A stretch of 64,000 nt of DNA from Hyphomicrobiales bacterium (GCA_900471925.1 UCGV01000031.1:1-64000), one strand, 5' to 3'. Counted from the first letter of the stretch, positions 51,683 through 60,840 are shown. Numbers and translations are program-made. Notes: generated by a model from the letters alone, not told the origin.

Positions 51683-51836
51683 CGCGGACCCTTTTGGTCC
51701 GCGGGTCTCTTCTCTTACTGCCGTCCGATTTTACTCCAGCAAATCCGGCGTCAAGGACGGCGCGGTCCCCCCAATTTTGCCGCAAGCGACAAAATCGGCT
51801 CCCCCGCTTGCACGCCGCGTCCCGCGGTCCTTGACC
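51683..51836 (+). promoter_or_regulatory. Hairpin and repeated leader element, copy 2
   Basis: CGCGGACC/GGTCCGCG (51683-51690 and 51696-51703, loop CTTTT) forms a strong stem, perhaps the end of the previous transcript. It is followed by the second copy of the leader element, with GACAAAATCGG at 51788-51798 and CCTTGACC ending at 51836, ahead of the gene at 51891. Confidence 0.45.
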
Positions 51837-51890
51837 CTTCTTTGCTACGGAGCGGCCGATGTCCGTCATTAAGATGAAGGAGATCACATC

Positions 51891-52361
51891 ATGACATCCA
51901 ACGAGAACCTCACGCTCTACGTCAAGCTTGCAGGCTTGCGGCTCAACGTCCTGGCAAACCGATTCGGCTGCGACACCGAATTTCTCCGCGACCTTCACGA
52001 TCGCCTGGTCGGCGGCCTTGACGCTGCGATAAGCCGCATCCGCTCCATCATGGCAATGGAACGAAACCTCCTTGCCGGCGATGACGAATTCGCGGAGTTC
52101 CAACTGGAAGGCGAGATGGAGATTCTCCGGCGCTTCACAATCGATCTTTTGGACGATCTCGAAATCGATTTCGGCACCCATGAGTACCGTATCAAGGGTG
52201 GCAACTGGATAATTGCGTTGGCGGCCGACTGCACGGGGGGCGAGATAGACTATCCGGAACTGGTGGATGTGCCTGAGAGCGAACTTGGTTCGCTGGCTCT
52301 GCTGATAGCTGAGATCACTGCCGAAACCGGAATACCCGTGCGAGCGTCGCGCATTGTCTGA
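51891..52361 (+). CDS. Plasmid hypothetical protein
   Basis: 156 residues: MTSNENLTLYVKLAGLRLNVLANRFGCDTEFLRDLHDRLVGGLDAAISRIR..., an acidic helix-rich N-terminal half and DFGTHEYRIKGGNWIIALAADCTGGEIDYPELVDVPESELGSLALLIAEI. Preceded by AAGGAGA 8 nt upstream. No family recognised; the composition suggests a soluble cytoplasmic protein. Confidence 0.65.
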   Translation: MTSNENLTLYVKLAGLRLNVLANRFGCDTEFLRDLHDRLVGGLDAAISRIRSIMAMERNLLAGDDEFAEFQLEGEMEILRRFTIDLLDDLEIDFGTHEYRIKGGNWIIALAADCTGGEIDYPELVDVPESELGSLALLIAEITAETGIPVRASRIV

Positions 52362-52408
52362 GGCAGCCACGACACGGTGGTTTCTGGCCGGATCGGCTTT
52401 CGATCGAT

Positions 52409-52434
52409 CGAAGGGCAGCGAAAGTTGCCCTTCG
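52409..52434. terminator. Hairpin between convergent genes
   Basis: CGAAGGGCA (52409-52417) and TGCCCTTCG (52426-52434) form a perfect 9-bp stem with an 8-nt loop, between the stops at 52361 and 52525. T-run is weak (ATTTGC), but position and symmetry fit a bidirectional terminator. Confidence 0.6.
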
Positions 52435-52524
52435 ATTTGCGCCAGTCGCCCCCCGGCGCTCCGGCGCCCGCGTCTCTCTGTCGGTCTCCTGCGCTTCGAC
52501 ACGTCGCATCTGTCGGCGTTCCCC

Positions 52525-52932
52525 TCAGTAGCCATTGTCTTCAAGATAGGTTCCGATGGCCGCCTGCATGATGACGGTCATCTTCACGTCGTTTTCATGC
52601 GCGGCCTTCATCAGACGCGCCTTCATCTTCTGCTCCAGCGGCACGTTGACATAGAATTTGATGGCGCGGTCCTTGGCGCGCTTCAGGCTTTTTAGGCGCC
52701 GCCGGGTATCGTCCTGGTCGGCAGCCCGCTTTGCGCTTCGCCGTTGCCGCTCGTCTTCGGGGAGGGCGGGAAGCACCGTTTGGCGGCCGATAGGCGCCGG
52801 AGCCTGATGGTGCAAATCGGCGGCTTGCTCGTCAGCGGCAACCTCGAGCAGGCCTTCGTTCGTATCGTGAACTGCGGGCTTTCGGCGTGGCGCGAGAGAG
52901 AACTGCTGGAAGTCGATCGTCCCTTTGTTCAT
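52525..52932 (-). CDS. Partner protein of the ParA-like ATPase with C-terminal ribbon-helix-helix
   Basis: 135 residues. A disordered, basic N-terminal 85 residues (Ala/Pro/Arg-rich with RRSAKRAADQDDTRRRLKSLKRAK) and a C-terminal AIKFYVNVPLEQKMKARLMKAAHENDVKMTVIMQAAIGTYLEDNGY, which reads as a ribbon-helix-helix. Gene order and 4-nt overlap after a ParA-like gene match both ParF-ParG and VirC1-VirC2 pairs. It would bind a centromere or an oriT-proximal site. Confidence 0.7.
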   Translation of the reverse strand: MNKGTIDFQQFSLAPRRKPAVHDTNEGLLEVAADEQAADLHHQAPAPIGRQTVLPALPEDERQRRSAKRAADQDDTRRRLKSLKRAKDRAIKFYVNVPLEQKMKARLMKAAHENDVKMTVIMQAAIGTYLEDNGY

Positions 52933-53639
52933 GCCGCCGCCTCAGCCGGTCCGGCCACCCGGCGAATTTCGATCTCATCGACCAACGCCTTTACCTCGAA
53001 ACGCGCCTTTCGGACTGAGTCTGTCAGGTCCTGCATTTGCAGTGTCCCGAGGCCGTTCTGGATCTCGCGATAGATGTTGCGTTCGTAAAGCTCGGTTTCC
53101 AGAAGCATCGTCTGGTAGTTCGCATCGAGAAGACCCGCAACGAACGGCCGGATGTAACGGTAGGCTTCAAGATTGCGGCCGGGCAGCGTGATACGGGTGC
53201 GCACGTTCATATGCACGATCGATAAACCGAGGCGATCGTTGATCTCGTTCACCTCGGCGACGGTCTGGCCGGCGGCCTCGATTTCCTTGATGCCTGGCTG
53301 CACCGGTGACAGGACCACATCCGACGATCGAATGATCGTCGTCTGCAACACGCTATCGACGCCAGGCGCATCGATCAGGACGACATCGAAAGAGCTGGCC
53401 AGCTTCTTCAGGACATCGTCGATTGCCCGTTGGGTCGCGGCAATCGTCACCTCGATATTATCCGGTACGTTGGCCTTGCTGTGGCAGAGCTTCCACCAGC
53501 CGGCCAGATTTTGACGGCTGTCGGCGTCAATCATCAGGACGCGCTGATCCGAAAGAGCGTATTCGCCGGCAATCAACGTCGCCATCGTCGTCTTTCCGGC
53601 GCCGCCCTTGTTGCTGACGACTGCATAGGTCCGAGGCAT
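52929..53639 (-). CDS. ParA/VirC1-like ATPase
   Basis: 236 residues. Deviant Walker A VVSNKGGAGKTTMATLI at the N-terminus, Walker A' LMIDADSRQNLAGWW, Walker B VVLIDAPGVDS, and the C-terminal RKARFEVKALVDEIEIR. The short length and DADSRQNLAGWW motif suit the small ParA group without HTH, which includes VirC1 and ParF. It could segregate the plasmid or recruit the relaxosome; facing the MobC/relaxase genes, the second role is attractive. Confidence 0.85.
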   Translation of the reverse strand: MPRTYAVVSNKGGAGKTTMATLIAGEYALSDQRVLMIDADSRQNLAGWWKLCHSKANVPDNIEVTIAATQRAIDDVLKKLASSFDVVLIDAPGVDSVLQTTIIRSSDVVLSPVQPGIKEIEAAGQTVAEVNEINDRLGLSIVHMNVRTRITLPGRNLEAYRYIRPFVAGLLDANYQTMLLETELYERNIYREIQNGLGTLQMQDLTDSVRKARFEVKALVDEIEIRRVAGPAEAAA

Positions 53640-53811
53640 GACCTTCTCCTGCTACCGAACTGTTCCGGCGTCATGCTCGAAACATGAACTATAATAAATC
53701 GAAAATTGCGGGCGTCCAGCCGCTTTTTATTGGGGTGCATCGCGTGGCAGATCATCCACCCGGTTGGTCGGTAGCACTCTTTCGAAGCATTGTCTCATTC
53801 CTCATGGAAGG

Positions 53812-53820
53812 TTATCCACA
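53812..53820 (+). other. DnaA box
   Basis: TTATCCACA matches the strict DnaA-box consensus. Only one perfect copy was noticed in the intergenic region; origins usually carry several. Confidence 0.5.
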
Positions 53821-53854
53821 GGCCGTTAACCCTCGAATTTTACTTGTCTAACCT

Positions 53855-53920
53855 CCACTTTCCTGCATCGAATAACGCTGCCGATGTTTCACACGAGTTG
53901 GTCGTGTGATGTGAAAGTGG
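53855..53920. repeat. Nested inverted repeats
   Basis: Outer arms CCACTTTC (53855-53862) and GAAAGTGG (53913-53920); inside them CACACGA (53890-53896) and TCGTGTG (53902-53908) around GTTGG. Both are perfect. The inner hairpin is flanked by TTTCA/TGAAA, so the stem can extend imperfectly. Confidence 0.6.
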
Positions 53921-54023
53921 CGAACTTCCGAAGAGTCCTATCTAGCATGAATGGCTTTCAAAGCGAGGGGGTCGAGTCTTGCAATTATGAACTAAAATAG
54001 TTTATATTGGTTTGGCAGGATAC

Positions 54024-54046
54024 GCAAATTTGTGATACAAATTTGC
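54024..54046. repeat. 10-bp perfect inverted repeat ahead of the MobC-like gene
   Basis: GCAAATTTGT (54024-54033) and ACAAATTTGC (54037-54046) around GAT. It ends 60 nt before the MobC-like start. It may be an operator for MobC or the ParA partner, or an oriT hairpin. Confidence 0.65.
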
Positions 54047-54106
54047 TGACGATCGGCGGACAGGCCGCCGATGGCGCCTGCGACGAACACATGAAGAGAC
54101 GATGGT

Positions 54107-54511
54107 ATGGTCGGAAATGGTAGGTCACGGCCCGCAGGTTCCGCGGCCAAGGAGCGTAAGGAGCGCGTCGTGCATGCCCGCTTTTCCGCGCCCGAGCACG
54201 CCGCTGTCGAAGTCGCAGCCAGGCAGTCGGAGATGTCGGTGTCAGCGTTTATGCGCTCGTTGACGGTTGATGGTGCCGGCATCTTGCCGTTCCTGTCGGA
54301 AGACGACCGGGTGATTTTTGAGCTCCTTCATCGTGACCTGCGGGCCATTGGAGTGAACCTCAACAGTCTCGTTCGGCTCTCGCATCAACGCTCCGTTCCG
54401 GCAGATGCCATCGCTGACCTGCGCGAACTGCAGCCCCTTGTCGCGGGCCTTGCTCTTGAGCTGCATCGTCTCGCCAGCCGGCCAGGCCGCAGGATGGGAC
54501 ATCGGGACTGA
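54107..54511 (+). CDS. MobC-like mobilisation protein
   Basis: 134 residues. Basic N-terminus, a ribbon-helix-helix-like segment (ERVVHARFSAPEHAAVEVAARQSEMSVSAFMRSLTV) and the MobC-type ELLHRDLRAIGVNLNSLVRLSH with the conserved GxNLN. MobC proteins help the relaxase open oriT. It overlaps the relaxase start by one base (TGATG-type junction at 54511). Confidence 0.8.
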   Translation: MVGNGRSRPAGSAAKERKERVVHARFSAPEHAAVEVAARQSEMSVSAFMRSLTVDGAGILPFLSEDDRVIFELLHRDLRAIGVNLNSLVRLSHQRSVPADAIADLRELQPLVAGLALELHRLASRPGRRMGHRD

Positions 54512-56023
54512 TGGAAATTTTTCTCGGCGCCTTTACGGGGGAATGGGAGCAGCGCAGAGCGGCATATCTGCACGAGCGGTTGATCGGCAGAAATTCTCCC
54601 AGTGACGAGGAAGAGCGCCGGCGGCGGGGAGTTGCTTCAGGCGGCGGCGTTGGCGGCCGTCTCAATGTCGGCGGGAGAGCCGCGCGGGAAAGCTTCGCGC
54701 GGCCCGGGCCCGCGCCGCGTTCGATGGCAACACGGTTTGCCGGACTTGCCGGCAGAAGTCAGCCCGCGGTCGTGAAGATGACATCGTTCGGCGGCGGCGG
54801 ACGCCTGGGCGCCATGGCGAGCTACATCTCCCGAAACGGCTACGTGCCGATGGAAAATCAGGCGGGTGAGAAACTGCGCGGCCGGAGGGCGGTCGCCGGC
54901 CTTTCTGAGGACTGGGCGCACCTGATTGGCAACCGTGCCGAGAGCCGCGACATTGGGACATTCCGTATCGACGTCGAGGGGAGGCCCGCTGAAGGGCAGA
55001 CGCTGCACGCATGGGCGCGCGATATCGTCAACACGGCGCTTGGCGAGCGCTCGTTTGCATTCGCCGTGGAAGAGCGGCAAGGGCATTACCGGATCGATGG
55101 CGTGGCCGTCTTGCGCGATCGGGCCGGCGAGCGGCTGACAGCCGACGAAAAGGCGCAAGAGATCGTTCAGGCGCGAATGTCGGAAAACGGGGGCCCGTCG
55201 GCCGAGTTCCATTTTACCGGCTATGGCAATGGCGTCGAATATGGGACCGCACGTTTGCGCAAGCTTGTGGAGAAGGCTGAAGGGGCCATGCAAGACAATC
55301 GTGGCGCGGCGAACTGCATAGCCGCACGCCGCTCGATGTGATGCACCTCGTCATGTCGGCCAAGGCCGGAACAGATGTGGACCCTTTCGCGCCGCGGCGC
55401 GCGAGTTTCTGGCGGCGGAATTCGGCGAGCACCGGTACGTCCTGTCGCTCCATAATCCGGGCCTGGATACGAAGGCAGCGGCAAACGGTGGAAAGCGCCC
55501 TCATGTCCATGTGCACGCCATCGTCGCCATGCGCTCGGAGGATCGCGAGCGTGTCGAGACATCGATCACCTCTTCACGGCGTTGGCGCGAAGGGCTGGCG
55601 GAGCAGGCGCGCGCTCAGGGCATTCGGATGGAAATGACCGATCGCCGCGACCAGGCAAACGCGGCCTCCTATACCGAAAATCAGGTGCGCCCGATCAGCC
55701 GGGAGGGCCGCACGGCGCATGAGGGAACAACCGAAAGTTCCGCGCGGCGGTATGAACAAAAACGGCGTGCGGTCGTGACTTTGGCGACGACAGGAGAAAG
55801 CCGAAGCTATACTAAATCAGTTCATAATGAGTGAAGCGCCGTCGCTCGGGAAGCAGAGGATGTCGACGTTAAGGGTTTTGCGAAAGGCACTATAACGCGG
55901 CTGGAGGCGGCTCTTGAAGGCGGTGGCTTGAGCGCCGCAATGCATGCGGCTAGCGCGAAAATGGACCGCAATTCCAAACTATATTGGTTAGGCGTTCCGA
56001 GCTTACGGAGATCGACAACATGA
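54511..56023 (+). pseudogene. VirD2/MobA-type relaxase gene broken by frameshifts
   Basis: Frame 1 (54511-55341) gives the N-terminal part: VKMTSFGGGGRLGAMASYISRNGYVPMEN then a domain of about 180 residues. Around 55290-55320 the sequence continues in another frame (LHSRTPLDVMHLVMSAKAGTD), and near 55385 shifts again to AAREFLAAEFGEHRYVLSLHNP and GKRPHVHVHAIVAM, where HVHVH is the relaxase three-His motif. That frame stops at 55834 (TGA) and resumes coding-like (VAREAEDVDVKGFAKGTITRLEAALEG...) to 56023. Two frameshifts and a nonsense codon make it nonfunctional unless the assembly is in error. Confidence 0.7.
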
Positions 56024-57094
56024 ACACCATGACACGATCCCAATTCGAGGCTTAAGAAAAATGCGATGAGACCGCCCTGTTCCAGGCCGAGTGACGCAAT
56101 TTCGAAAATTCTGCCGCGGCCGCGCGAGCGCGTCGATGTTCGCCGGGAAATGATGGAGCAGGCTGAGCAGGGCGGTGATCGCATCCCGAGGGATGGGGCG
56201 CCTCGACGGGTCGAGCCAATCGTCAATGGGATGAGGCGATCGCGCGAGCGATCAAAGGACCGCACTGACGATGCCGCAGCAGACCGTGCAAAGTCTGGTG
56301 GCGAACAAGAGGCATCTGGGCATCGTGGCGGCGATGAAAATCGAACCGATCTGACCAAGCAACTCGTGCCAACGCTGGAGGAGCTCAGTGAGAGCCGGGC
56401 CATGAGCGGGAACGGGAAGATCGGGAGTGATAGGAGCAGCTATGCAACACGACAGACGAATCCCCTATTCCGACAATAATCCGAAATCTAACGACGTGTT
56501 CGGAGGGTCACGTCCGGATCTTTTGCGGGGTGATGATCATTGCACAGCTGGATCGGAGATCGACCATCGCTGGGCACGAGCTTCTGGCCTGAGGCAGGCG
56601 AGGGGCTCTACCGTCACTTGGCTGCTAGTCGCAATCTCGGCTGGATCGGAGACGGTGCTGGAAAGGATATAGGGAATGCTCTTTCGCTGTTTTGGCGACA
56701 GGCGGGGGAGCCACCGACAGTTCTCTCGACAGCAGCTTTCAATCTTTGCGCTGTCATCGCAAGGCTGCCCTCCACTCTCGCGAGGCTTTCGCGTGCTTCT
56801 CCGATCCGGCCGATCCCCACTGAGTTCCGCATGACGGTGCGGATCTGTCTCAGGGTTTTCTTATCGGATGTGGTTTCCTTGGTTTCTCGTGGCAGGTCAG
56901 GCTTTTCCGCATCTACAGTTGGGACCGCCCATAGTCCTGCAAGAGGGCTGGGACCATTGGCATAATCGCGAGCTCGACCTCCGGAATTTCGCCGCTCCCT
57001 GTCTGCGAGGTTGCGACAGCGGTCCTGAACAGTGCGGCCTTATAGTAGCGGATCTTTGTAGTCTGCGCTGGCCGTTGCCCGTCGACGAGTAGGA
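56024..57094. other. About 1.07 kb of eroded sequence without a recognised gene
   Basis: A rightward frame at 56066-56479 (EMMEQAEQGGDRIPRDGAPRRVEPIVNGMRRSRER...) is polar and could be the tail of a mobilisation protein, and MNTMTRSQFEA at 56021 is followed at once by TAA. The stretch 56540-56965 translates without known motifs. It looks like decaying coding DNA between the plasmid block and the sugar-catabolic block. Confidence 0.4.
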
Positions 57095-57733
57095 TTACGC
57101 TGTACTAGCACCTATCTGATCTCCTGCGGCATTATCGAGTCGCGATCGCCAATCTGCGGGACTTCTGTTGGACGCGGAAGTCCGAGCAGTTCCAGTATCC
57201 TCGATGCCGACTGGTAGCGTATCGTTCGCTTGCCGAGCGCGCGACAGGTTTAGTCGGCCGTCGCCCGATCGTTGGCGCCGATCGAGAGTGATCGCCCGGC
57301 CGATGGGCACGCGTTGGCGCTGGCCGACGGAGAGCTGTTTGGGCAGGCGATCGCGATGAGCAGTGAGCTGCAGCATGTCGGCCGCCACTGCGACGCACTT
57401 TTCGATCGTGGCTTTCGGCATCTTCGCCGTCTTCAGGCCAAAGCTCATGTTCTCGCGCACCGTCATATGCGGGTAGAGCGCGTAGGACTGGAAGGCCATG
57501 GCAATTCCGCGTTCGGCCGGCGCCGTGTCGTTGACGACCTTGCCGTCGATGGCGATTTCGCCTGATGAGACTTCCTCGAGGCCCGCAATTATGCGCAGCA
57601 AGGTCGACTTGCCAGAGCCTGACGGGCCGACAAAGACGATAAATTCCCCGCTGCGGATATCGAGGTCGACGCCATGCAAGACAGTGAGCGCTCCATAGGT
57701 TTTTCGGAGAGATCTTATGCTGAGACTGATCAT
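57095..57733 (-). pseudogene. Sugar ABC transporter ATPase (UgpC/MalK type), truncated
   Basis: From the ATG at 57733 (MISLSIRSLRKTYGALTVLHGVDLDI) the ATPase domain is normal through Walker A GPSGSGKST, Q-loop FQSYALYPHMTV and into LPKQLSVGQRQRVPIGRAITLD, where the signature has Val for Gly (LSVGQ) and Pro for Ala. The following Walker B segment (normally FLFDEPLSNLD) is missing and the rest is unrelated. The C-terminal regulatory domain is absent. Not functional. Confidence 0.75.
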
Positions 57734-57774
57734 GTGCCGGGCTCCTCCACCCAATGACAGTGATCACGCCGTGA

Positions 57775-58818
57775 TCAGCACTTCAGTGTGCCGACCTGCC
57801 GGCGAACGTCGTCCATCGTTTCCATCACTTCGATGGCAAAATCGAAGGGGTGAAGTGGCGAATCCGTCAGGCCGTCGGCAATGTGCTGCGCGACGGCCGC
57901 AGCCTCGAAGGCAAGGCCATCTCGGAATTCGAGGCCGGTATCGTTGATGAACTGAATGCGAACGTCACCCTTGCCGGGTGCGACGAGTTCGAAACCGGCC
58001 GGCACGGCAAACCAGGGATTGACCTCGATGCGCCCGAGTGAGCCGCTGATACTGGCGCGTGCTGGGGTAAACGCCATCAGCGTGGTGCTGAGCACGGCCT
58101 GCGCGCCGGTCTCGTAGCCGAGCACGATCGCGGTTCGGGCATCGACGCCGGTTGAGGTGAGATTGCCGATCGCCGTGACGCTTTTGGGCTTGCCGAGCCA
58201 GAGATGGCTGAACCAGATCGGATAAATGCCGAGATCGAGAAGTGCGCCGCCGCCAAGTTCAGGATTGTAGACGCGGCTTGATGGATCTGGGGAGCCGCGC
58301 GTTCCAAAATCCGCCATCGCGAGCTGCAGGTCTCCGAGCACGCCGTCCCTTTTCAGCTGCATCATCACGTCGGTCTGTGGCAGGTATCGCGTCCACATGC
58401 CCTCCATGGCGAAGGTGCCGGCGGCTTTTGCTGCGTCGCGGATTTCCCGTGCATCGGCCGCCGTCAGCGCGATCGGCTTTTCGACAAGAACATGCTTGCC
58501 GGCCGAAATCGCAAGAAGCGCCATGCGCTTATGCTCGCTGTGCGGGGAGGCGACATAGACGATGTCGACCTCGGGATCGCCGACAAGTGCTTCGGCGCTC
58601 TCATGAACGTGCGGAATGCCGGTTGCGACCGCGAAAGCGGCCGCCCGTTCAGCAGAGCGGCCCGCGACGGCAACCGCGCGCTGGTCCGTATGCCGGTGCA
58701 TGGCATTGACGAAATCCTTGGCGATCGCGCCGGGCGCAAGCACGCCCCAACGCAGTTCCGGGCCGCCTCTGAGCGGCGTCACGCGGGGTTCTGGCAGGGA
58801 GGTCGGAAAATTGCTCAT
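57775..58818 (-). CDS. Gfo/Idh/MocA-family oxidoreductase
   Basis: 347 residues. Rossmann motif RWGVLAPGAIAKDF, AVAGRSAERAAAFA, VYVASPHSEHKRMAL and LVEKPIAL with the conserved Lys; C-terminal domain has MEGMWTRYLPQTDVMMQL and GGGALLDLGIYPIWFSHLWLG, the catalytic-face DxG/H region of the trans-dihydrodiol/xylose dehydrogenase group. NAD(P)-dependent sugar oxidation is likely. Divergent from the next oxidoreductase gene. Confidence 0.9.
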   Translation of the reverse strand: MSNFPTSLPEPRVTPLRGGPELRWGVLAPGAIAKDFVNAMHRHTDQRAVAVAGRSAERAAAFAVATGIPHVHESAEALVGDPEVDIVYVASPHSEHKRMALLAISAGKHVLVEKPIALTAADAREIRDAAKAAGTFAMEGMWTRYLPQTDVMMQLKRDGVLGDLQLAMADFGTRGSPDPSSRVYNPELGGGALLDLGIYPIWFSHLWLGKPKSVTAIGNLTSTGVDARTAIVLGYETGAQAVLSTTLMAFTPARASISGSLGRIEVNPWFAVPAGFELVAPGKGDVRIQFINDTGLEFRDGLAFEAAAVAQHIADGLTDSPLHPFDFAIEVMETMDDVRRQVGTLKC

Positions 58819-58834
58819 GCGCGACTTGTATAAT

Positions 58835-58897
58835 ATGTCTTTACAAATAACAAGGTTTTTGGTTGCTTGACCCGGCAATATCTATGTGTTTACATTT
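58835..58897. promoter_or_regulatory. Shared motif in the divergent promoter region
   Basis: ATGTCTTTACAAAT (58835-58848) and ATGTGTTTACATTT (58884-58897) share 11 of 14 bases, spaced 49 bp, in the 153-bp gap between two divergent oxidoreductase genes. They may be operators of a common regulator lying outside the window. Confidence 0.4.
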
Positions 58898-58971
58898 TAT
58901 CATTATGTCAGCCCATCGCCAATGCCGATTTCACTGCGGGCATCGCGACAGATCCATCGAAAGGAAATGCA

Positions 58972-60066
58972 ATGACCAAGTCTCTTGGTGTCGTGCTCGT
59001 AGGCTGTGGCGGGATTGCCCGCAGCCATGCCTTTGCTCTGTCGAAGGTTCCGAATGCCCGCATGATCGCAAGCGTCGATATCAACGAGAAGGCGGCAATC
59101 ACCTTCAAGGAGCGCTTCGGCTTCGAGACCCACTCAACCGATCTGGATGCCGTGCTTGCCCGCCCCGATGTCGATGCGGTCGTCATTGCAACGACATCGA
59201 AGATCCACGGTGCGCTGATCACCAAGGCGCTCAATGCGGGCAAACATGTGCTGGTGCAGAAGCCGATGACCGCGTCGCTGGAAGAGGCGCACGAAGCTGT
59301 AGCGCTCGCCAGGAAGACCGGGAGGAAGCTGATGGTTTCCTTCTTCGAGCTCTTTCTTCCGCCCGTCGAACGCGCCCGTCAGATCATCGAAGCCGGCCTT
59401 ATCGGTGAACCCTTCCTCTTCAAGGCGATGATGGCCTGGCATACGCCTGATGTGACCGCCGGTTGGCGTTTCGATCCTGAAATCGCCGGTGGTGGTGTCA
59501 TTCTCGATGGTAATGTCCATCATGTCTCGAATGCGCTCTATCTGCTTGGCAATCCCAAGATCGAAAGCGTCTATGCCGAATATGGCGCCCTGACCGCCGA
59601 TGTGAAGGTCGAAGATACGGCGGTGATCCTGGTGCGCACCGACAAGGCGATCCTCGAAATCTCAGGTTCGAACCGGCTGCAGGAACCGGGCGGGGCGACC
59701 ACCGCTTTCAAGGATTACTGGCAGGTCTTCGGCACCAAGGGCACCATTCAATGGGATGCCGCCGCGCGCCCGACCTTTCGGGTCTTCACAGATGAGGGCA
59801 AGGCTCTCGATCCGCTGCTGTCGAATGGTTGGGTATCGCCGAAGCTCCCCGTCATGCCGCCGGATCATCGGGAATTTTCCATGCATATCAATGGCGAGGA
59901 AAGCCCGTGGGTGCCGGAGCACCAACATTTCGTCGATTGCTGCCTCAATGATACGCCCGTTCGCAGCGACGCGGAATTCGGCCTGACGACGCAGCTCATT
60001 CTCGAAGCGGCCTACAAATCCGGCAGGGCCGGACGCAAGCTGACGCTCGAGGAGGCGCAGGCATGA
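58972..60066 (+). CDS. Gfo/Idh/MocA-family oxidoreductase
   Basis: 364 residues, start after AAAGGAAA. LGVVLVGCGGIARSHAFALSKVPNARMIASVDIN at the N-terminus; the usual EKP motif reads QKP here (HVLVQKPMTASLEEA), keeping the Lys. C-terminal marks: GWRFDPEIAGGGVILDGNVHHVSNALYLLG. Translationally coupled (4-nt overlap) to an amidohydrolase, suggesting oxidation of a cyclic sugar to a lactone which is then hydrolysed. Confidence 0.9.
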   Translation: MTKSLGVVLVGCGGIARSHAFALSKVPNARMIASVDINEKAAITFKERFGFETHSTDLDAVLARPDVDAVVIATTSKIHGALITKALNAGKHVLVQKPMTASLEEAHEAVALARKTGRKLMVSFFELFLPPVERARQIIEAGLIGEPFLFKAMMAWHTPDVTAGWRFDPEIAGGGVILDGNVHHVSNALYLLGNPKIESVYAEYGALTADVKVEDTAVILVRTDKAILEISGSNRLQEPGGATTAFKDYWQVFGTKGTIQWDAAARPTFRVFTDEGKALDPLLSNGWVSPKLPVMPPDHREFSMHINGEESPWVPEHQHFVDCCLNDTPVRSDAEFGLTTQLILEAAYKSGRAGRKLTLEEAQA

Positions 60067-60833
60067 AGCGCCAGATCATCGACGCCCATTCCCATATCGG
60101 GCGCACCATGACCAACGGTGTTGCTCAGAATGTCGAGACATGGCTTGCCGCCATGGACAAGGCGGGCATTGAGCAGGCGATCATCTCGGTCGCTGCCGGC
60201 GGCCTGCAGGCCGAAGGCCTTGCCGATACCAGACGGGCGAACGACGTCATCGCCAAAGCGGTCAAGGACCATCCGGATCGTTTTCCGATTGGGCTCGGCA
60301 GTATCGAGGTGCGTCACGGGGAGGCGGGCCTTGCCGAAGTGCGCCGGGTGATGGGAGAGGCCGGGCTCAGCGGCCTGGTCTTTCATGCAACCTTCGAAGG
60401 GTTCAGTGTCGATTCCCCGGTTTTCCATGACATATTGAAGGCATTGGGCCACGGTCCGGCGCTGGTGCTGATGCATTCGACACCAGATGCCAGGGCAAAC
60501 CCCAAGGCCATTGCGGCTGTTGCCGAACGGTTTCCGCAGATCGAATTTCTGCTCGGTCATCCCGTTTTCACGGATGACCAGCGCACGCAATGCGTCGCGG
60601 CGGTGCAGGCCAATGCCAATATCCATCTCGATCTCGCCTACCAGGCAGAGCCGGGCATTGCAGAATTCTTCGTGCGCGAAGTGGGAGCCGAAAGAGTGCT
60701 CTACGGCAGCGACGCTCCCTATTTCGAGCCGTCCCAGGTGATTGCCTCGATCGAAGCGGCCAATATCACAGAAGCCCAACGTGAGCAGATCTTCAGCGCA
60801 AACGCCAAGCGACTGATTGCCGCCGTTTCCTGA
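60063..60833 (+). CDS. Amidohydrolase-family protein (lactonase/decarboxylase-like)
   Basis: 256 residues. Metal-site pattern of the amidohydrolase_2 family: IIDAHSHIGRT (HxH), LVFHATFEGFSVDSP, VLMHSTPDA, FLLGHPVFTD and YGSDAPYFEPSQV (Asp). Members hydrolyse lactones or decarboxylate aromatic or sugar acids. Position right after an oxidoreductase supports lactone opening. Confidence 0.85.
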   Translation: MKRQIIDAHSHIGRTMTNGVAQNVETWLAAMDKAGIEQAIISVAAGGLQAEGLADTRRANDVIAKAVKDHPDRFPIGLGSIEVRHGEAGLAEVRRVMGEAGLSGLVFHATFEGFSVDSPVFHDILKALGHGPALVLMHSTPDARANPKAIAAVAERFPQIEFLLGHPVFTDDQRTQCVAAVQANANIHLDLAYQAEPGIAEFFVREVGAERVLYGSDAPYFEPSQVIASIEAANITEAQREQIFSANAKRLIAAVS

Positions 60834-60840
60834 AGATCGA

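Larger units (their letters stand above)
53640..54106. promoter_or_regulatory. Structured intergenic region between partition-like and mobilisation genes (origin candidate)
   Basis: 467 bp, AT-rich relative to neighbours, between divergent operons. It contains a perfect DnaA box TTATCCACA (53812-53820), nested inverted repeats at 53855-53920, and a hairpin at 54024-54046. Such a concentration of repeats next to MobC and relaxase genes is what an oriT looks like, and the DnaA box also permits an oriV. No nic consensus was recognised, so oriT status is an inference. Confidence 0.45.

Noticed and set aside
51893..53639. virC operon of a Ti/Ri plasmid
   Set aside because: Gene order recalls virC1-virC2, but no overdrive or T-DNA border sequence or other vir genes were seen; only the general resemblance is kept.
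53640..54106. repABC-type replication origin
   Set aside because: No repB or repC homologue is present; the ParA-like protein is the small type without HTH, and its partner is a ribbon-helix-helix protein, not RepB.
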